From: Bombus terrestris
Lineage: Eukaryota; Arthropoda; Insecta; Hymenoptera; Apidae
Assembly: GCF_910591885.1 (NCBI RefSeq)
Contig: NW_025963643.1
Coordinates: 99,288-163,287, forward strand
DNA length: 64,000 nucleotides
Direction of reading: 5' to 3'
Shown: positions 1-12,330 of the stretch, one piece after another
Numbering within the stretch: the stretch's first letter is position 1
How the letters are laid out: each line of letters starts with the position of its first letter
The notes under the pieces: generated by a model
The model's input: only the letters and a program-made list of their open reading frames with translations
Databases searched by the model: none
What the model was told of the DNA's origin: nothing
Position numbers and translations under genes: made by a program

Positions 1-150
1 ACGTGGGACAACGTGGGACAACGTGGGACAACGTGGGACAACGTGGGACATCGTGGGACAACGTGGGACAACGTGGGACAACGTGGGACAACGTGGGACA
101 TCGTTGGACACCGTTGGACACCGTGGGACAACGTGGGACAACGTGGGACA

Positions 151-180
151 ACGTGAGACAACGTGGGACAAGGTGGGACA
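151..180 (+). repeat. HOR landmark: ACGTGAGACA, a, AGGTGGGACA
   Basis: Two rare variants are separated by one standard unit. The same arrangement occurs at 7041 and 10741 and anchors the three HOR copies. The GTGAGA change makes a TGA that closes one of the three + frames. Confidence 0.93.
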
Positions 181-460
181 ACGTGGGACAACGTGGGACA
201 ACGTGGGACAACGTGGGACAACGTGGGACAACGTGGGACAACGTGGGACAACGTGGGACAACGTGGGACATCGTGGGACAACGTGGGACAACGTGGGACA
301 ACGTGGGACAACGTGGGACAACATGGGACACCGTTGGACATCGTTGGACACCGTGGGACAACGTGGGACAACGTGGGACAACGTGGGACACCGTTGGACA
401 CCGTTGGACACCGTTGGACACCGTTGGACATCGTTGGACACCGTGGGACAACGTGGGACA

Positions 461-480
461 ACGTGGGAAACCATGGAACA
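461..480 (+). repeat. m marker ACGTGGGAAA+CCATGGAACA (representative)
   Basis: This two-unit variant recurs throughout. In the first 7.7 kb its CCATGG falls at 471, 721, 971, 1271, 2481, 2851, 3661, 3961, 4481, 5021, 5461, 6761, 7361 and 7611, so spacing is irregular (250 bp to 1.3 kb). It is almost always followed by a a C T. It contains CGTGGGAA, an NcoI site and ACCATGG, an ATG in strong vertebrate-type start context; that ATG opens a reading frame starting MEQRGTTWDT. Variants are CCAAGGAACA at 21481 and 23571, and GTATGAAACC forms at 62651. Confidence 0.93.
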
Positions 481-1330
481 ACGTGGGACAACGTGGGACA
501 CCGTTGGACATCGTTGGACAACGTGGGACAACGTGGGACAACGTGGGACAACGTGGGACAACGTGGGACAACGTGGGACAACGTGGGACACCGTTGGACA
601 CCGTGGGACACCGTTGGACACCGTTGGACATCGTTGGACACCGTGGGACAACGTGGGACAACGTGGGACAACGTGGGACAACGTGGGACAACGTGGGACA
701 ACGTGGGACAACGTGGGAAACCATGGAACAACGTGGGACAACGTGGGACACCGTTCGACATCGTTGGACAACGTGGGACAACGTGGGACAACGTGGGACA
801 ACGTGGGACAACGTGGGACAACGTGGGACACCGTTGGACACCGTGGGACACCGTTGGACACCGTTGGACATCGTTGGACACCGTGGGACAACGTGGGACA
901 ACGTGGGACAACGTGGGACAACGTGGGACAACGTGGGACAACGTGGGACAACGTGGGACAACGTGGGAAACCATGGAACAACGTGGGACAACGTGGGACA
1001 CCGTTGGACATCGTTGGACAACGTGGGACAACGTGGGACAACGTGGGACAACGTGGGACAACGTGGGACAACGTGGGACAACGTGGGACAACGTGGGACA
1101 ACGTGGGACAACGTGGGACAACGTGGGACAACGTGGGACATCGTGGGACAACGTGGGACAACGTGGGACAACGTGGGACACCGTTGGACATCGTTGGCCA
1201 CCGTGGGACAACGTGCGACAACGTGGGACAACGTGGGACAACGTGGGACAACGTGGGACAACGTGGGAAACCATGGAACAACGTGGGACAACGTGGGACA
1301 CCGTTCGACATCGTTGGACAACGTGGGACA

Positions 1331-1340
1331 ACGTGAGACA
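1331..1340 (+). repeat. Frame-closing unit ACGTGAGACA (group entry)
   Basis: Units that contain a stop in one + frame are rare. ACGTGAGACA lies at 151, 1331, 7041, 10741 and 18711. ACGTGAGAAA lies at 5011, 15201, 17741, 17951 and 19031. ACGTTTGACA lies at 21761 and 23871. GTGTGACAAC is at 51491, GTAGGAC at 57361, 59131 and 61351, and GTATGA at 62651 and 62671. They set the ends of the apparent reading frames and double as HOR markers. Confidence 0.9.
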
Positions 1341-1630
1341 ACGTGGGACAACGTGGGACAACGTGGGACAACGTGGGACACCGTTGGACACCGTGGGACA
1401 CCGTTGGACACCGTTGGACATCGTTGGACACCGTGGGACAACGTGGGACAACGTGGGACAACGTGGGACAACGTGGGACAACGTGGGACAACGTGGGACA
1501 ACGTGGGACAACGTGGGACAACGTGGGACAACGTGGGACACCGTTGGACAACGTGGGACACCGTTGGACATCGTTGGACACCGTGGGACAACGTGGGACA
1601 ACGTGGGACAACGTGGGACAACGTGGGACA

Positions 1631-1720
1631 CCGTTGGACATCGTTGGACATCGTTGGACATCGTGGGACACCGTTGGACATCGTTGGACATCGTTGGACA
1701 CCGTTGGACACCGTTGGACA
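1631..1720 (+). repeat. GTT-rich patch (C T T t C T T C C)
   Basis: Nine units, eight of them GTTGG. The same string occurs at 8521, 12241 and 20021. With GG instead of GGG the patch interrupts the G-run periodicity, and none of these units has the ACGT of the standard unit. Confidence 0.9.
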
Positions 1721-4170
1721 ACGTGGGACATCGTGGGACAACGTGGGACAACGTGGGACAACGTGGGACAACGTGGGACACCGTTGGACACCGTGGGACA
1801 CCGTTGGACACCGTTGGACACCGTTGGACATCGTTGGACATCGTGGGACAACGTGGGACAACGTGGGACAACGTGGGACAACGTGGGACAACGTGGGACA
1901 ACGTGGGACAACGTGGGACAACGTGGGACAACGTGGGACAACGTGGGACATCGTGGGACAACGTGGGACAACGTGGGACAACGTGGGACAACGTGGGACA
2001 TCGTGGGACAACGTGGGACAACGTGGGACAACGTGGGACACCGTTGGACACCGTTGGACACCGTTGGACACCGTTGGACATCGTTGGACAACGTGGGACA
2101 ACGTGGGACAACGTGGGACAACGTGGGACATCGTGGGACAACGTGGGACAACGTGGGACAACGTGGGACATCGTGGGGCAACGTGGGACAACGTGGGACA
2201 CCGTGGGACAACGTGGGACAACGTGGGACAACGTGGGACATCGTGGGACAACGTGGGACAACGTGGGACAACGTGGGACAACGTGGGACATCGTGGGACA
2301 ACGTGGGACAACGTGGGACAACGTGGGACATCGTGGGACAACGTGGGACAACGTGGGACAACGTGGGACAACGTGGGACAACGTGGGACACCGTTGGACA
2401 CCGTTGGACACCGTTGGACATCGTTGGACATCGTTGGACACCGTGGGACAACGTGGGACAACGTGGGACAACGTGGGAAACCATGGAACAACGTGGGACA
2501 ACGTGGGACACCGTTGGACATCGTTGGACATCGTTGGACACCGTGGGACAACGTGGGACAACGTGGGACAACGTCGGACAACGTGGGACAACGTGGGACA
2601 TCGTGGGACAACGTGGGACAACGTGGGACAACGTGGGACAACGTGGGACAACGTGGGACACCGTTGGACACCGTGGGACACCGTTGGACACCGTTGGACA
2701 TCGTTGGACACCGTGGGACAACGTGGGACAACGTGGGACAACGTGGGACATCGTGGGACAACGTGGGACAACGTGGGACAACGTGGGACAACGTTGGACA
2801 TCGTTGGACACCGTGGGACAACGTGGGACAACGTGGGACAACGTGGGAAACCATGGAACAACGTGGGACAACGTGGGACACCGTTGGACATCGTTGGACA
2901 TCGTTGGACACCGTGGGACAACGTGGGACAACGTGGGACAACGTGGGACAACGTCGGACAACGTGGGACAACGTGGGACAACGTGGGACAACGTGGGACA
3001 ACGTGGGACAACGTGGGACAACGTGGGACAACGTGGGACAACGTGGGAAAACGTGGGACATCGTGGGACAACGTGGGACAACGTGGGACAACGTGGGACA
3101 ACGTGGGACATCGTTGGACACCGTTGGACACCGTGGGACAACGTGGGACAACGTGGGACAACGTGGGACAACGTGGGACAACGTGGGACAACGTGGGACA
3201 ACGTGGGACAACGTGGGACAACGTGGGACAACGTGGGACAACGTGGGACAACGTGGGACACCGTTGGACATCGTTGGACAACGTGGGACAACGTGGGACA
3301 ACGTGGGACAACGTGGGACAACGTGGGACAACGTGGGACAACGTGGGACACCGTTGGACACCGTTGGACATCGTTGGACACCGTGGGACAACGTGGGACA
3401 ACGTGGGACAACGTGGGACATCGTGGGACAACGTGGGACAACGTGGGACAACGTGGGACAACGTGGGACATCGTGGGACAACGTGGGACAACGTGGGACA
3501 ACGTGGGACATCGTGGGACAACGTGGGACAACGTGGGACAACGTGGGACAACGTGGGACAACGTGGGACACCGTTGGACACCGTTGGACACCGTTGGACA
3601 CCGTTGGACATCGTTGGACACCGTGGGACAACGTGGGACAACGTGGGACAACGTGGGAAACCATGGAACAACGTGGGACAACGTGGGACACCGTTGGACA
3701 TCGTTGGACATCGTTGGACACCGTGGGACAACGTGGGACAACGTGGGACAACGTGGGACAACGTGGGACAACGTGGGACAACGTGGGACAACATGGGACA
3801 CCGTTGGACATCGTTGGACACCGTGGGACAACGTGGGACATCGTGGGACAACGTGGGACAACGTGGGACAACGTGGGACAACGTCGGACAACGTGGGACA
3901 ACGTGGGACAACGTGGGACAACGTGGGACAACGTGGGACAACGTGGGACAACGTGGGAAACCATGGAACAACGTGGGACAACGTGGGACACCGTTGGACA
4001 TCGTTGGACATCGTTGGACACCGTGGGACAACGTGGGAGAACGTGGGACAACGTGGGACAACGTCGGACAACGTGGGACAACGTGGGACATCGTGGGACA
4101 ACGTGGGACAACGTGGGACAACGTGGGACAACGTGGGACAACGTGGGACACCGTTGGACACCGTGGGACA

Positions 4171-5420
4171 CCGTTGGACACCGTTGGACATCGTTGGACA
4201 CCGTGGGACAACGTGGGACAACGTGGGACAACGTGGGACAACGTGGGACATCGTGGGACAACGTGGGACAACGTGGGACAACGTGGGACAACGTGGGACA
4301 TCGTGGGACAACGTGGGACAACGTGGGACAACGTGGGACATCGTGGGACAACGTGGGACAACGTGGGACAACGTGGGACAACGTGGGACACCGTTGGACA
4401 CCGTTGGACACCGTTGGACACCGTTGGACATCGTTGGACACCGTGGGACAACGTGGGACAACGTGGGACAACGTGGGAAACCATGGAACAACGTGGGACA
4501 TCGTGGGACACCGTTGGACATCGTTGGACATCGTTGGACACCGTGGGACAACGTGGGACAACGTGGGACAACGTGGGACAACGTCGGACAACGTGGGACA
4601 ACGTGGGACAACGTGGGACAACGTGGGACAACGTGGGACAACGTGGGACAACGTGGGACAACGTGGGACAACGTGGGACAACGTGGGACAACGTGGGACA
4701 ACGTGGGACACCGTTGGACATCGTTGGACATCGTTGGACACCGTGGGACAACGTGGGACAACGTGGGACAACGTGGGACATCGTGGGACAACGTGGGACA
4801 ACGTGGGACAACGTGGGACAACGTGGGACATCGTGGGACAACGTGGGACAACGTGGGACAACGTGGGACAACGTGGGACATCGTTGGACACCGTGGGACA
4901 ACGTGGGACAACGTGGGACAACGTGGGACACCGTTGGACACCGTTGGACACCGTTGGACACCGTTGGACATCGTTGGACACCGTGGGACAACGTGGGACA
5001 ACGTGGGACAACGTGAGAAACCATGGAACAACGTGGGACAACGTGGGACACCGTTGGACATCGTTGGACAACGTGGGACAACGTGGGACAACGTGGGACA
5101 ACGTGGGACAACGTGGGACAACGTGGGACACCGTTGGACACCGTGGGACACCGTTGGACACCGTTGGACATCGTTGGACACCGTGGGACAACGTGGGACA
5201 ACGTGGGACAACGTGGGACAACGTGGGACAACGTGGGACAACGTGGGACAACGTGGGACAACGTGGGACAACGTGGGACAACGTGGGACAACGTGGGACA
5301 TCGTGGGACAACGTGGGACAACGTGGGACAACGTGGGACAACGTGGGACAACGTGGGACAACGTGGGACACCGTTGGACAACGTGGGACACCGTTGGACA
5401 TCGTTGGACACCGTGGGACA
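4171..5420 (+). repeat. 1.25-kb segment repeated at 14381-15610
   Basis: The order of unit classes matches 14381-15610 at an offset of 10,210, dropping to 10,190 where the C C C C T string at 4391 has two fewer C units at 14601. Shared markers are ACGTCGGACA (4581/14771), the isolated T unit (4881/15071) and ACGTGAGAAA before CCATGG (5011/15201). The match ends at the C a C T c string near 5371/15561. Confidence 0.85.
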
Positions 5421-5560
5421 CCGTGGGACAACGTGGGACAACGTGGGACAACGTGGGAAACCATGGAACAACGTGGGACAACGTGGGACACCGTTGGACA
5501 TCGTTGGACATCGTTGGACACCGTGGGACAACGTGGGACAACGTGGGACAACGTGGGACA

Positions 5561-6080
5561 ACGTCGGACAACGTGGGACAACGTGGGACAACGTGGGACA
5601 ACGTGGGACAACGTGGGACAACGTGGGACAACGTGGGACAACGTGGGACAACGTGGGAAAACGTGGGACATCGTGGGACAACGTGGGACAACGTGGGACA
5701 ACGTGGGACAACGTGGGACATCGTTGGACACCGTTGGACACCGTGGGACAACGTGGGACAACGTGGGACAACGTGGGACAACGTGGGACAACGTGGGACA
5801 ACGTGGGACAACGTGGGACAACGTGGGACAACGTGGGACAACGTGGGACAACGTGGGACACCGTTGGACATCGTTGGACAACGTGGGACAACGTGGGACA
5901 ACGTGGGACAACGTGGGACAACGTGGGACACCGTTGGACACCGTTGGACATCGTTGGACACCGTGGGACAACGTGGGACAACGTGGGACAACGTGGGACA
6001 TCGTGGGACAACGTGGGACAACGTGGGACAACGTGGGACAACGTGGGACATCGTGGGACAACGTGGGACAACGTGGGACA
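5561..6080 (+). repeat. 520-bp tandem duplication, first copy
   Basis: This is 52 units from ACGTCGGACA at 5561 to the base before ACGTCGGACA at 6081. Internal landmarks are ACGTGGGAAA 5651, t 5671, T C c 5721, C T 5861, C C T c 5931, t 6001 and t 6051. I see no difference from the copy that follows. Confidence 0.92.
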
Positions 6081-6600
6081 ACGTCGGACAACGTGGGACA
6101 ACGTGGGACAACGTGGGACAACGTGGGACAACGTGGGACAACGTGGGACAACGTGGGACAACGTGGGACAACGTGGGAAAACGTGGGACATCGTGGGACA
6201 ACGTGGGACAACGTGGGACAACGTGGGACAACGTGGGACATCGTTGGACACCGTTGGACACCGTGGGACAACGTGGGACAACGTGGGACAACGTGGGACA
6301 ACGTGGGACAACGTGGGACAACGTGGGACAACGTGGGACAACGTGGGACAACGTGGGACAACGTGGGACAACGTGGGACACCGTTGGACATCGTTGGACA
6401 ACGTGGGACAACGTGGGACAACGTGGGACAACGTGGGACAACGTGGGACACCGTTGGACACCGTTGGACATCGTTGGACACCGTGGGACAACGTGGGACA
6501 ACGTGGGACAACGTGGGACATCGTGGGACAACGTGGGACAACGTGGGACAACGTGGGACAACGTGGGACATCGTGGGACAACGTGGGACAACGTGGGACA
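6081..6600 (+). repeat. 520-bp tandem duplication, second copy
   Basis: It is directly adjacent to the first copy and reproduces each landmark 520 bp later: ACGTGGGAAA 6171, t 6191, T C c 6241, C T 6381, C C T c 6451, t 6521 and t 6571. The apparent identity suggests a recent unequal exchange or slippage event. Confidence 0.92.
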
Positions 6601-7040
6601 ACGTGGGACATCGTGGGACAACGTGGGACAACGTGGGACAACGTGGGACAACGTGGGACAACGTGGGACACCGTTGGACACCGTTGGACACCGTTGGAAA
6701 CCGTTGGACATCGTTGGACACCGTGGGACAACGTGGGACAACGTGGGACAACGCGGGAAACCATGGAACAACGTGGGACAACGTGGGACACCGTTGGACA
6801 TCGTTGGACATCGTTGGACACCGTGGGACAACGTGGGACAACGTGGGACAACGTGGGACAACGTCGGACAACGTGGGACAACGTGGGACAACGTGGGACA
6901 ACGTGGGACAACGTGGGACAACGTGGGACAACGTGGGACATCGTGGGACAACGTGGGACAACGTGGGACAACGTGGGACAACGTGGGACATCGTTGGACA
7001 CCGTTGGACACCGTGGGACAACGTGGGACAACGTGGGACA

Positions 7041-7070
7041 ACGTGAGACAACGTGGGACATGGTGGGACA
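7041..7070 (+). repeat. HOR landmark in copy B: ACGTGAGACA, a, TGGTGGGACA
   Basis: This is the equivalent of the landmark at 151 (offset 6,890). The second variant starts with T instead of A, the only difference among the three copies of this landmark. Confidence 0.93.
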
Positions 7071-8520
7071 ACGTGGGACAACGTGGGACAACGTGGGACA
7101 ACGTGGGACAACGTGGGACAACGTGGGACAACGTGGGACAACGTGGGACAACGTGGGACATCGTGGGACAACGTGGGACAACGTGGGACAACGTGGGACA
7201 ACGTGGGACAACATGGGACACCGTTGGACATCGTTGGACACCGTGGGACAACGTGGGACAACGTGGGACAACGTGGGACACCGTTGGACACCGTTGGACA
7301 CCGTTGGACACCGTTGGACATCGTTGGACACCGTGGGACAACGTGGGACAACGTGGGAAACCATGGAACAACGTGGGACAACGTGGGACACCGTTGGACA
7401 TCGTTGGACAACGTGGGACAACGTGGGACAACGTGGGACAACGTGGGACAACGTGGGACAACGTGGGACAACGTGGGACACCGTTGGACACCGTGGGACA
7501 CCGTTGGACACCGTTGGACATCGTTGGACACCGTGGGACAACGTGGGACAACGTGGGACAACGTGGGACAACGTGGGACAACGTGGGACAACGTGGGACA
7601 ACGTGGGAAACCATGGAACAACGTGGGACAACGTGGGACACCGTTCGACATCGTTGGACAACGTGGGACAACGTGGGACAACGTGGGACAACGTGGGACA
7701 ACGTGGGACAACGTGGGACACCGTTGGACACCGTGGGACACCGTTGGACACCGTTGGACATCGTTGGACACCGTGGGACAACGTGGGACAACGTGGGACA
7801 ACGTGGGACAACGTGGGACAACGTGGGACAACGTGGGACAACGTGGGACAACGTGGGAAACCATGGAACAACGTGGGACAACGTGGGACACCGTTGGACA
7901 TCGTTGGACAACGTGGGACAACGTGGGACAACGTGGGACAACGTGGGACAACGTGGGACAACGTGGGACAACGTGGGACAACGTGGGACAACGTGGGACA
8001 ACGTGGGACAACGTGGGACAACGTGGGACATCGTGGGACAACGTGGGACAACGTGGGACAACGTGGGACACCGTTGGACATCGTTGGCCACCGTGGGACA
8101 ACGTGCGACAACGTGGGACAACGTGGGACAACGTGGGACAACGTGGGACAACGTGGGAAACCATGGAACAACGTGGGACAACGTGGGACACCGTTCGACA
8201 TCGTTGGACAACGTGGGACAACGTGGGACAACGTGGGACAACGTGGGACAACGTGGGACAACGTGGGACACCGTTGGACACCGTGGGACACCGTTGGACA
8301 CCGTTGGACATCGTTGGACACCGCGGGACAACGTGGGACAACGTGGGACAACGTGGGACAACGTGGGACAACGTGGGACAACGTGGGACAACGTGGGACA
8401 ACGTGGGACAACGTGGGACAACGTGGGACACCGTTGGACAACGTGGGACACCGTTGGACATCGTTGGACACCGTGGGACAACGTGGGACAACGTGGGACA
8501 ACGTGGGACAACGTGGGACA

Positions 8521-8610
8521 CCGTTGGACATCGTTGGACATCGTTGGACATCGTGGGACACCGTTGGACATCGTTGGACATCGTTGGACACCGTTGGACA
8601 CCGTTGGACA
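8521..8610 (+). repeat. GTT-rich patch, copy B
   Basis: Same nine-unit string as 1631-1720, at the expected 6,890-bp offset. Confidence 0.9.
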
Positions 8611-10740
8611 ACGTGGGACATCGTGGGACAACGTGGGACAACGTGGGACAACGTGGGACAACGTGGGACACCGTTGGACACCGTGGGACACCGTTGGACA
8701 CCGTTGGACACCGTTGGACATCGTTGGACATCGTGGGACAACGTGGGACAACGTGGGACAACGTGGGACAACGTGGGACAACGTGGGACAACGTGGGACA
8801 ACGTGGGACAACGTGGGACAACGTGGGACAACGTGGGACATCGTGGGACAACGTGGGACAACGTGGGACAACGTGGGACAACGTGGGACATCGTGGGACA
8901 ACGTGGGACAACGTGGGACAACGTGGGACACCGTTGGACACCGTTGGACACCGTTGGACACCGTTGGACATCGTTGGACAACGTGGGACAACGTGGGACA
9001 ACGTGGGACAACGTGGGACATCGTGGGACAACGTGGGACAACGTGGGACAACGTGGGACATCGTGGGGCAACGTGGGACAACGTGGGACACCGTGGGACA
9101 ACGTGGGACAACGTGGGACAACGTGGGACATCGTGGGACAACGTGGGACAACGTGGGACAACGTGGGACAACGTGGGACATCGTGGGACAACGTGGGACA
9201 ACGTGGGACAACGTGGGACATCGTGGGACAACGTGGGACAACGTGGGACAACGTGGGACAACGTGGGACAACGTGGGACACCGTTGGACACCGTTGGACA
9301 CCGTTGGACACCGTTGGACATCGTTGGACACCGTGGGACAACGTGGGACAACGTGGGACAACGTGGGAAACCATGGAACAACGTGGGACAACGTGGGACA
9401 CCGTTGGACATCGTTGGACATCGTTGGACACCGTGGGACAACGTGGGACAACGTGGGACAACGTCGGACAACGTGGGACAACGTGGGACATCGTGGGACA
9501 ACGTGGGACAACGTGGGACAACGTGGGACAACGTGGGACAACGTGGGACACCGTTGGACACCGTGGGACACCGTTGGACACCGTTGGACATCGTTGGACA
9601 CCGTGGGACAACGTGGGACAACGTGGGACAACGTGGGACAACGTGGGACATCGTGGGACAACGTGGGACAACGTGGGACAACGTGGGACAACGTTGGACA
9701 TCGTTGGACACCGTGGGACAACGTGGGACAACGTGGGACAACGTGGGAAACCATGGAACAACGTGGGACAACGTGGGACACCGTTGGACATCGTTGGACA
9801 TCGTTGGACACCGTGGGACAACGTGGGACAACGTGGGACAACGTGGGACAACGTCGGACAACGTGGGACAACGTGGGACAACGTGGGACAACGTGGGACA
9901 ACGTGGGACAACGTGGGACAACGTGGGACAACGTGGGACAACGTGGGAAAACGTGGGACATCGTGGGACAACGTGGGACAACGTGGGACAACGTGGGACA
10001 ACGTGGGACATCGTTGGACACCGTTGGACACCGTGGGACAACGTGGGACAACGTGGGACAACGTGGGACAACGTGGGACAACGTGGGACAACGTGGGACA
10101 ACGTGGGACAACGTGGGACAACGTGGGACAACGTGGGACAACGTGGGACAACGTGGGACACCGTTGGACATCGTTGGACAACGTGGGACAACGTGGGACA
10201 ACGTGGGACAACGTGGGACATCGTGGGACAACGTGGGACAACGTGGGACAACGTGGGACAACGTGGGACATCGTGGGACAACGTGGGACAACGTGGGACA
10301 ACGTGGGACATCGTGGGACAACGTGGGACAACGTGGGACAACGTGGGACAACGTGGGACAACGTGGGACACCGTTGGACACCGTTGGACACCGTTGGAAA
10401 CCGTTGGACATCGTTGGACACCGTGGGACAACGTGGGACAACGTGGGACAACGCGGGAAACCATGGAACAACGTGGGACAACGTGGGACACCGTTGGACA
10501 TCGTTGGACATCGTTGGACACCGTGGGACAACGTGGGACAACGTGGGACAACGTGGGACAACGTCGGACAACGTGGGACAACGTGGGACAACGTGGGACA
10601 ACGTGGGACAACGTGGGACAACGTGGGACAACGTGGGACATCGTGGGACAACGTGGGACAACGTGGGACAACGTGGGACAACGTGGGACATCGTTGGACA
10701 CCGTTGGACACCGTGGGACAACGTGGGACAACGTGGGACA

Positions 10741-10770
10741 ACGTGAGACAACGTGGGACAAGGTGGGACA
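10741..10770 (+). repeat. HOR landmark in copy C: ACGTGAGACA, a, AGGTGGGACA
   Basis: This is the equivalent of the landmark at 7041 (offset 3,700), but the second variant is AGG as in copy A. The T form in B is therefore most simply a change private to B. Confidence 0.93.
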
Positions 10771-12240
10771 ACGTGGGACAACGTGGGACAACGTGGGACA
10801 ACGTGGGACAACGTGGGACAACGTGGGACAACGTGGGACAACGTGGGACAACGTGGGACAACGTGGGACAACGTGGGACATCGTGGGACAACGTGGGACA
10901 ACGTGGGACAACGTGGGACAACGTGGGACAACATGGGACACCGTTGGACATCGTTGGACACCGTGGGACAACGTGGGACAACGTGGGACAACGTGGGACA
11001 CCGTTGGACACCGTTGGACACCGTTGGACACCGTTGGACATCGTTGGACACCGTGGGACAACGTGGGACAACGTGGGAAACCATGGAACAACGTGGGACA
11101 ACGTGGGACACCGTGGGACATCGTTGGACAACGTGGGACAACGTGGGACAACGTGGGACAACGTGGGACAACGTGGGACAACGTGGGACAACGTGGGACA
11201 CCGTTGGACACCGTGGGACACCGTTGGACACCGTTGGACATCGTTGGACACCGTGGGACAACGTGGGACAACGTGGGACAACGTGGGACAACGTGGGACA
11301 ACGTGGGACAACGTGGGACAACGTGGGAAACCATGGAACAACGTGGGACAACGTGGGACACCGTTCGACATCGTTGGACAACGTGGGACAACGTGGGACA
11401 ACGTGGGACAACGTGGGACAACGTGGGACAACGTGGGACACCGTTGGACACCGTGGGACACCGTTGGACACCGTTGGACATCGTTGGACACCGTGGGACA
11501 ACGTGGGACAACGTGGGACAACGTGGGACAACGTGGGACAACGTGGGACAACGTGGGACAACGTGGGACAACGTGGGAAACCATGGAACAACGTGGGACA
11601 ACGTGGGACACCGTTGGACATCGTTGGACAACGTGGGACAACGTGGGACAACGTGGGACAACGTGGGACAACGTGGGACAACGTGGGACAACGTGGGACA
11701 ACGTGGGACAACGTGGGACAACGTGGGACAACGTGGGACAACGTGGGACAACGTGGGACAACGTGGGACAACGTGGGACAACGTGGGACACCGTTGGACA
11801 TCGTTGGCCACCGTGGGACAACGTGCGACAACGTGGGACAACGTGGGACAACGTGGGACAACGTGGGACAACGTGGGAAACCATGGAACAACGTGGGACA
11901 ACGTGGGACACCGTTCGACATCGTTGGACAACGTGGGACAACGTGGGACAACGTGGGACAACGTGGGACAACGTGGGACAACGTGGGACACCGTTGGACA
12001 CCGTGGGACACCGTTGGACACCGTTGGACATCGTTGGACACCGCGGGACAACGTGGGACAACGTGGGACAACGTGGGACAACGTGGGACAACGTGGGACA
12101 ACGTGGGACAACGTGGGACAACGTGGGACAACGTGGGACAACGTGGGACACCGTTGGACAACGTGGGACACCGTTGGACATCGTTGGACACCGTGGGACA
12201 ACGTGGGACAACGTGGGACAACGTGGGACAACGTGGGACA

Positions 12241-12330
12241 CCGTTGGACATCGTTGGACATCGTTGGACATCGTGGGACACCGTTGGACATCGTTGGACA
12301 TCGTTGGACACCGTTGGACACCGTTGGACA
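12241..12330 (+). repeat. GTT-rich patch, copy C
   Basis: Same nine-unit string as 8521-8610, at the expected 3,720-bp offset. Confidence 0.9.

Larger units (their letters stand above)
1..3790 (+). repeat. HOR copy A (3.7-kb family)
   Basis: Copy A matches copy B at an offset of 6,890 bp, rising to 6,900 after one extra a unit near 9611-9650, and holds to about 3290. Shared rare markers are ACGTGAGACA 151/7041, ACATGGGACA 321/7211, CCGTTCGACA 751/7641 and 1301/8191, TCGTTGGCCA 1191/8081, ACGTGCGACA 1211/8101, TCGTGGGGCA 2171/9061, ACGTTGGACA 2791/9691 and ACGTGGGAAA 3041/9941. From about 3280 to 3790 it instead follows copy C at an offset of 10,570. The left end may extend beyond the window. 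Confidence 0.9.
6891..10190 (+). repeat. HOR copy B (3.7-kb family)
   Basis: Copy B is nearly identical to copy A at 1-3290 and to copy C at an offset of 3,700-3,720 and then 3,670. Counted from the upstream matching stretch that begins at 6521, it is the first member of a B-C tandem pair of about 3.7 kb. It differs from A by TGGTGGGACA instead of AGGTGGGACA at 7061 and CCGCGGGACA at 8321 (shared with C). After 10190 it stops following A and switches to sequence like 6521-7040. Confidence 0.9.
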
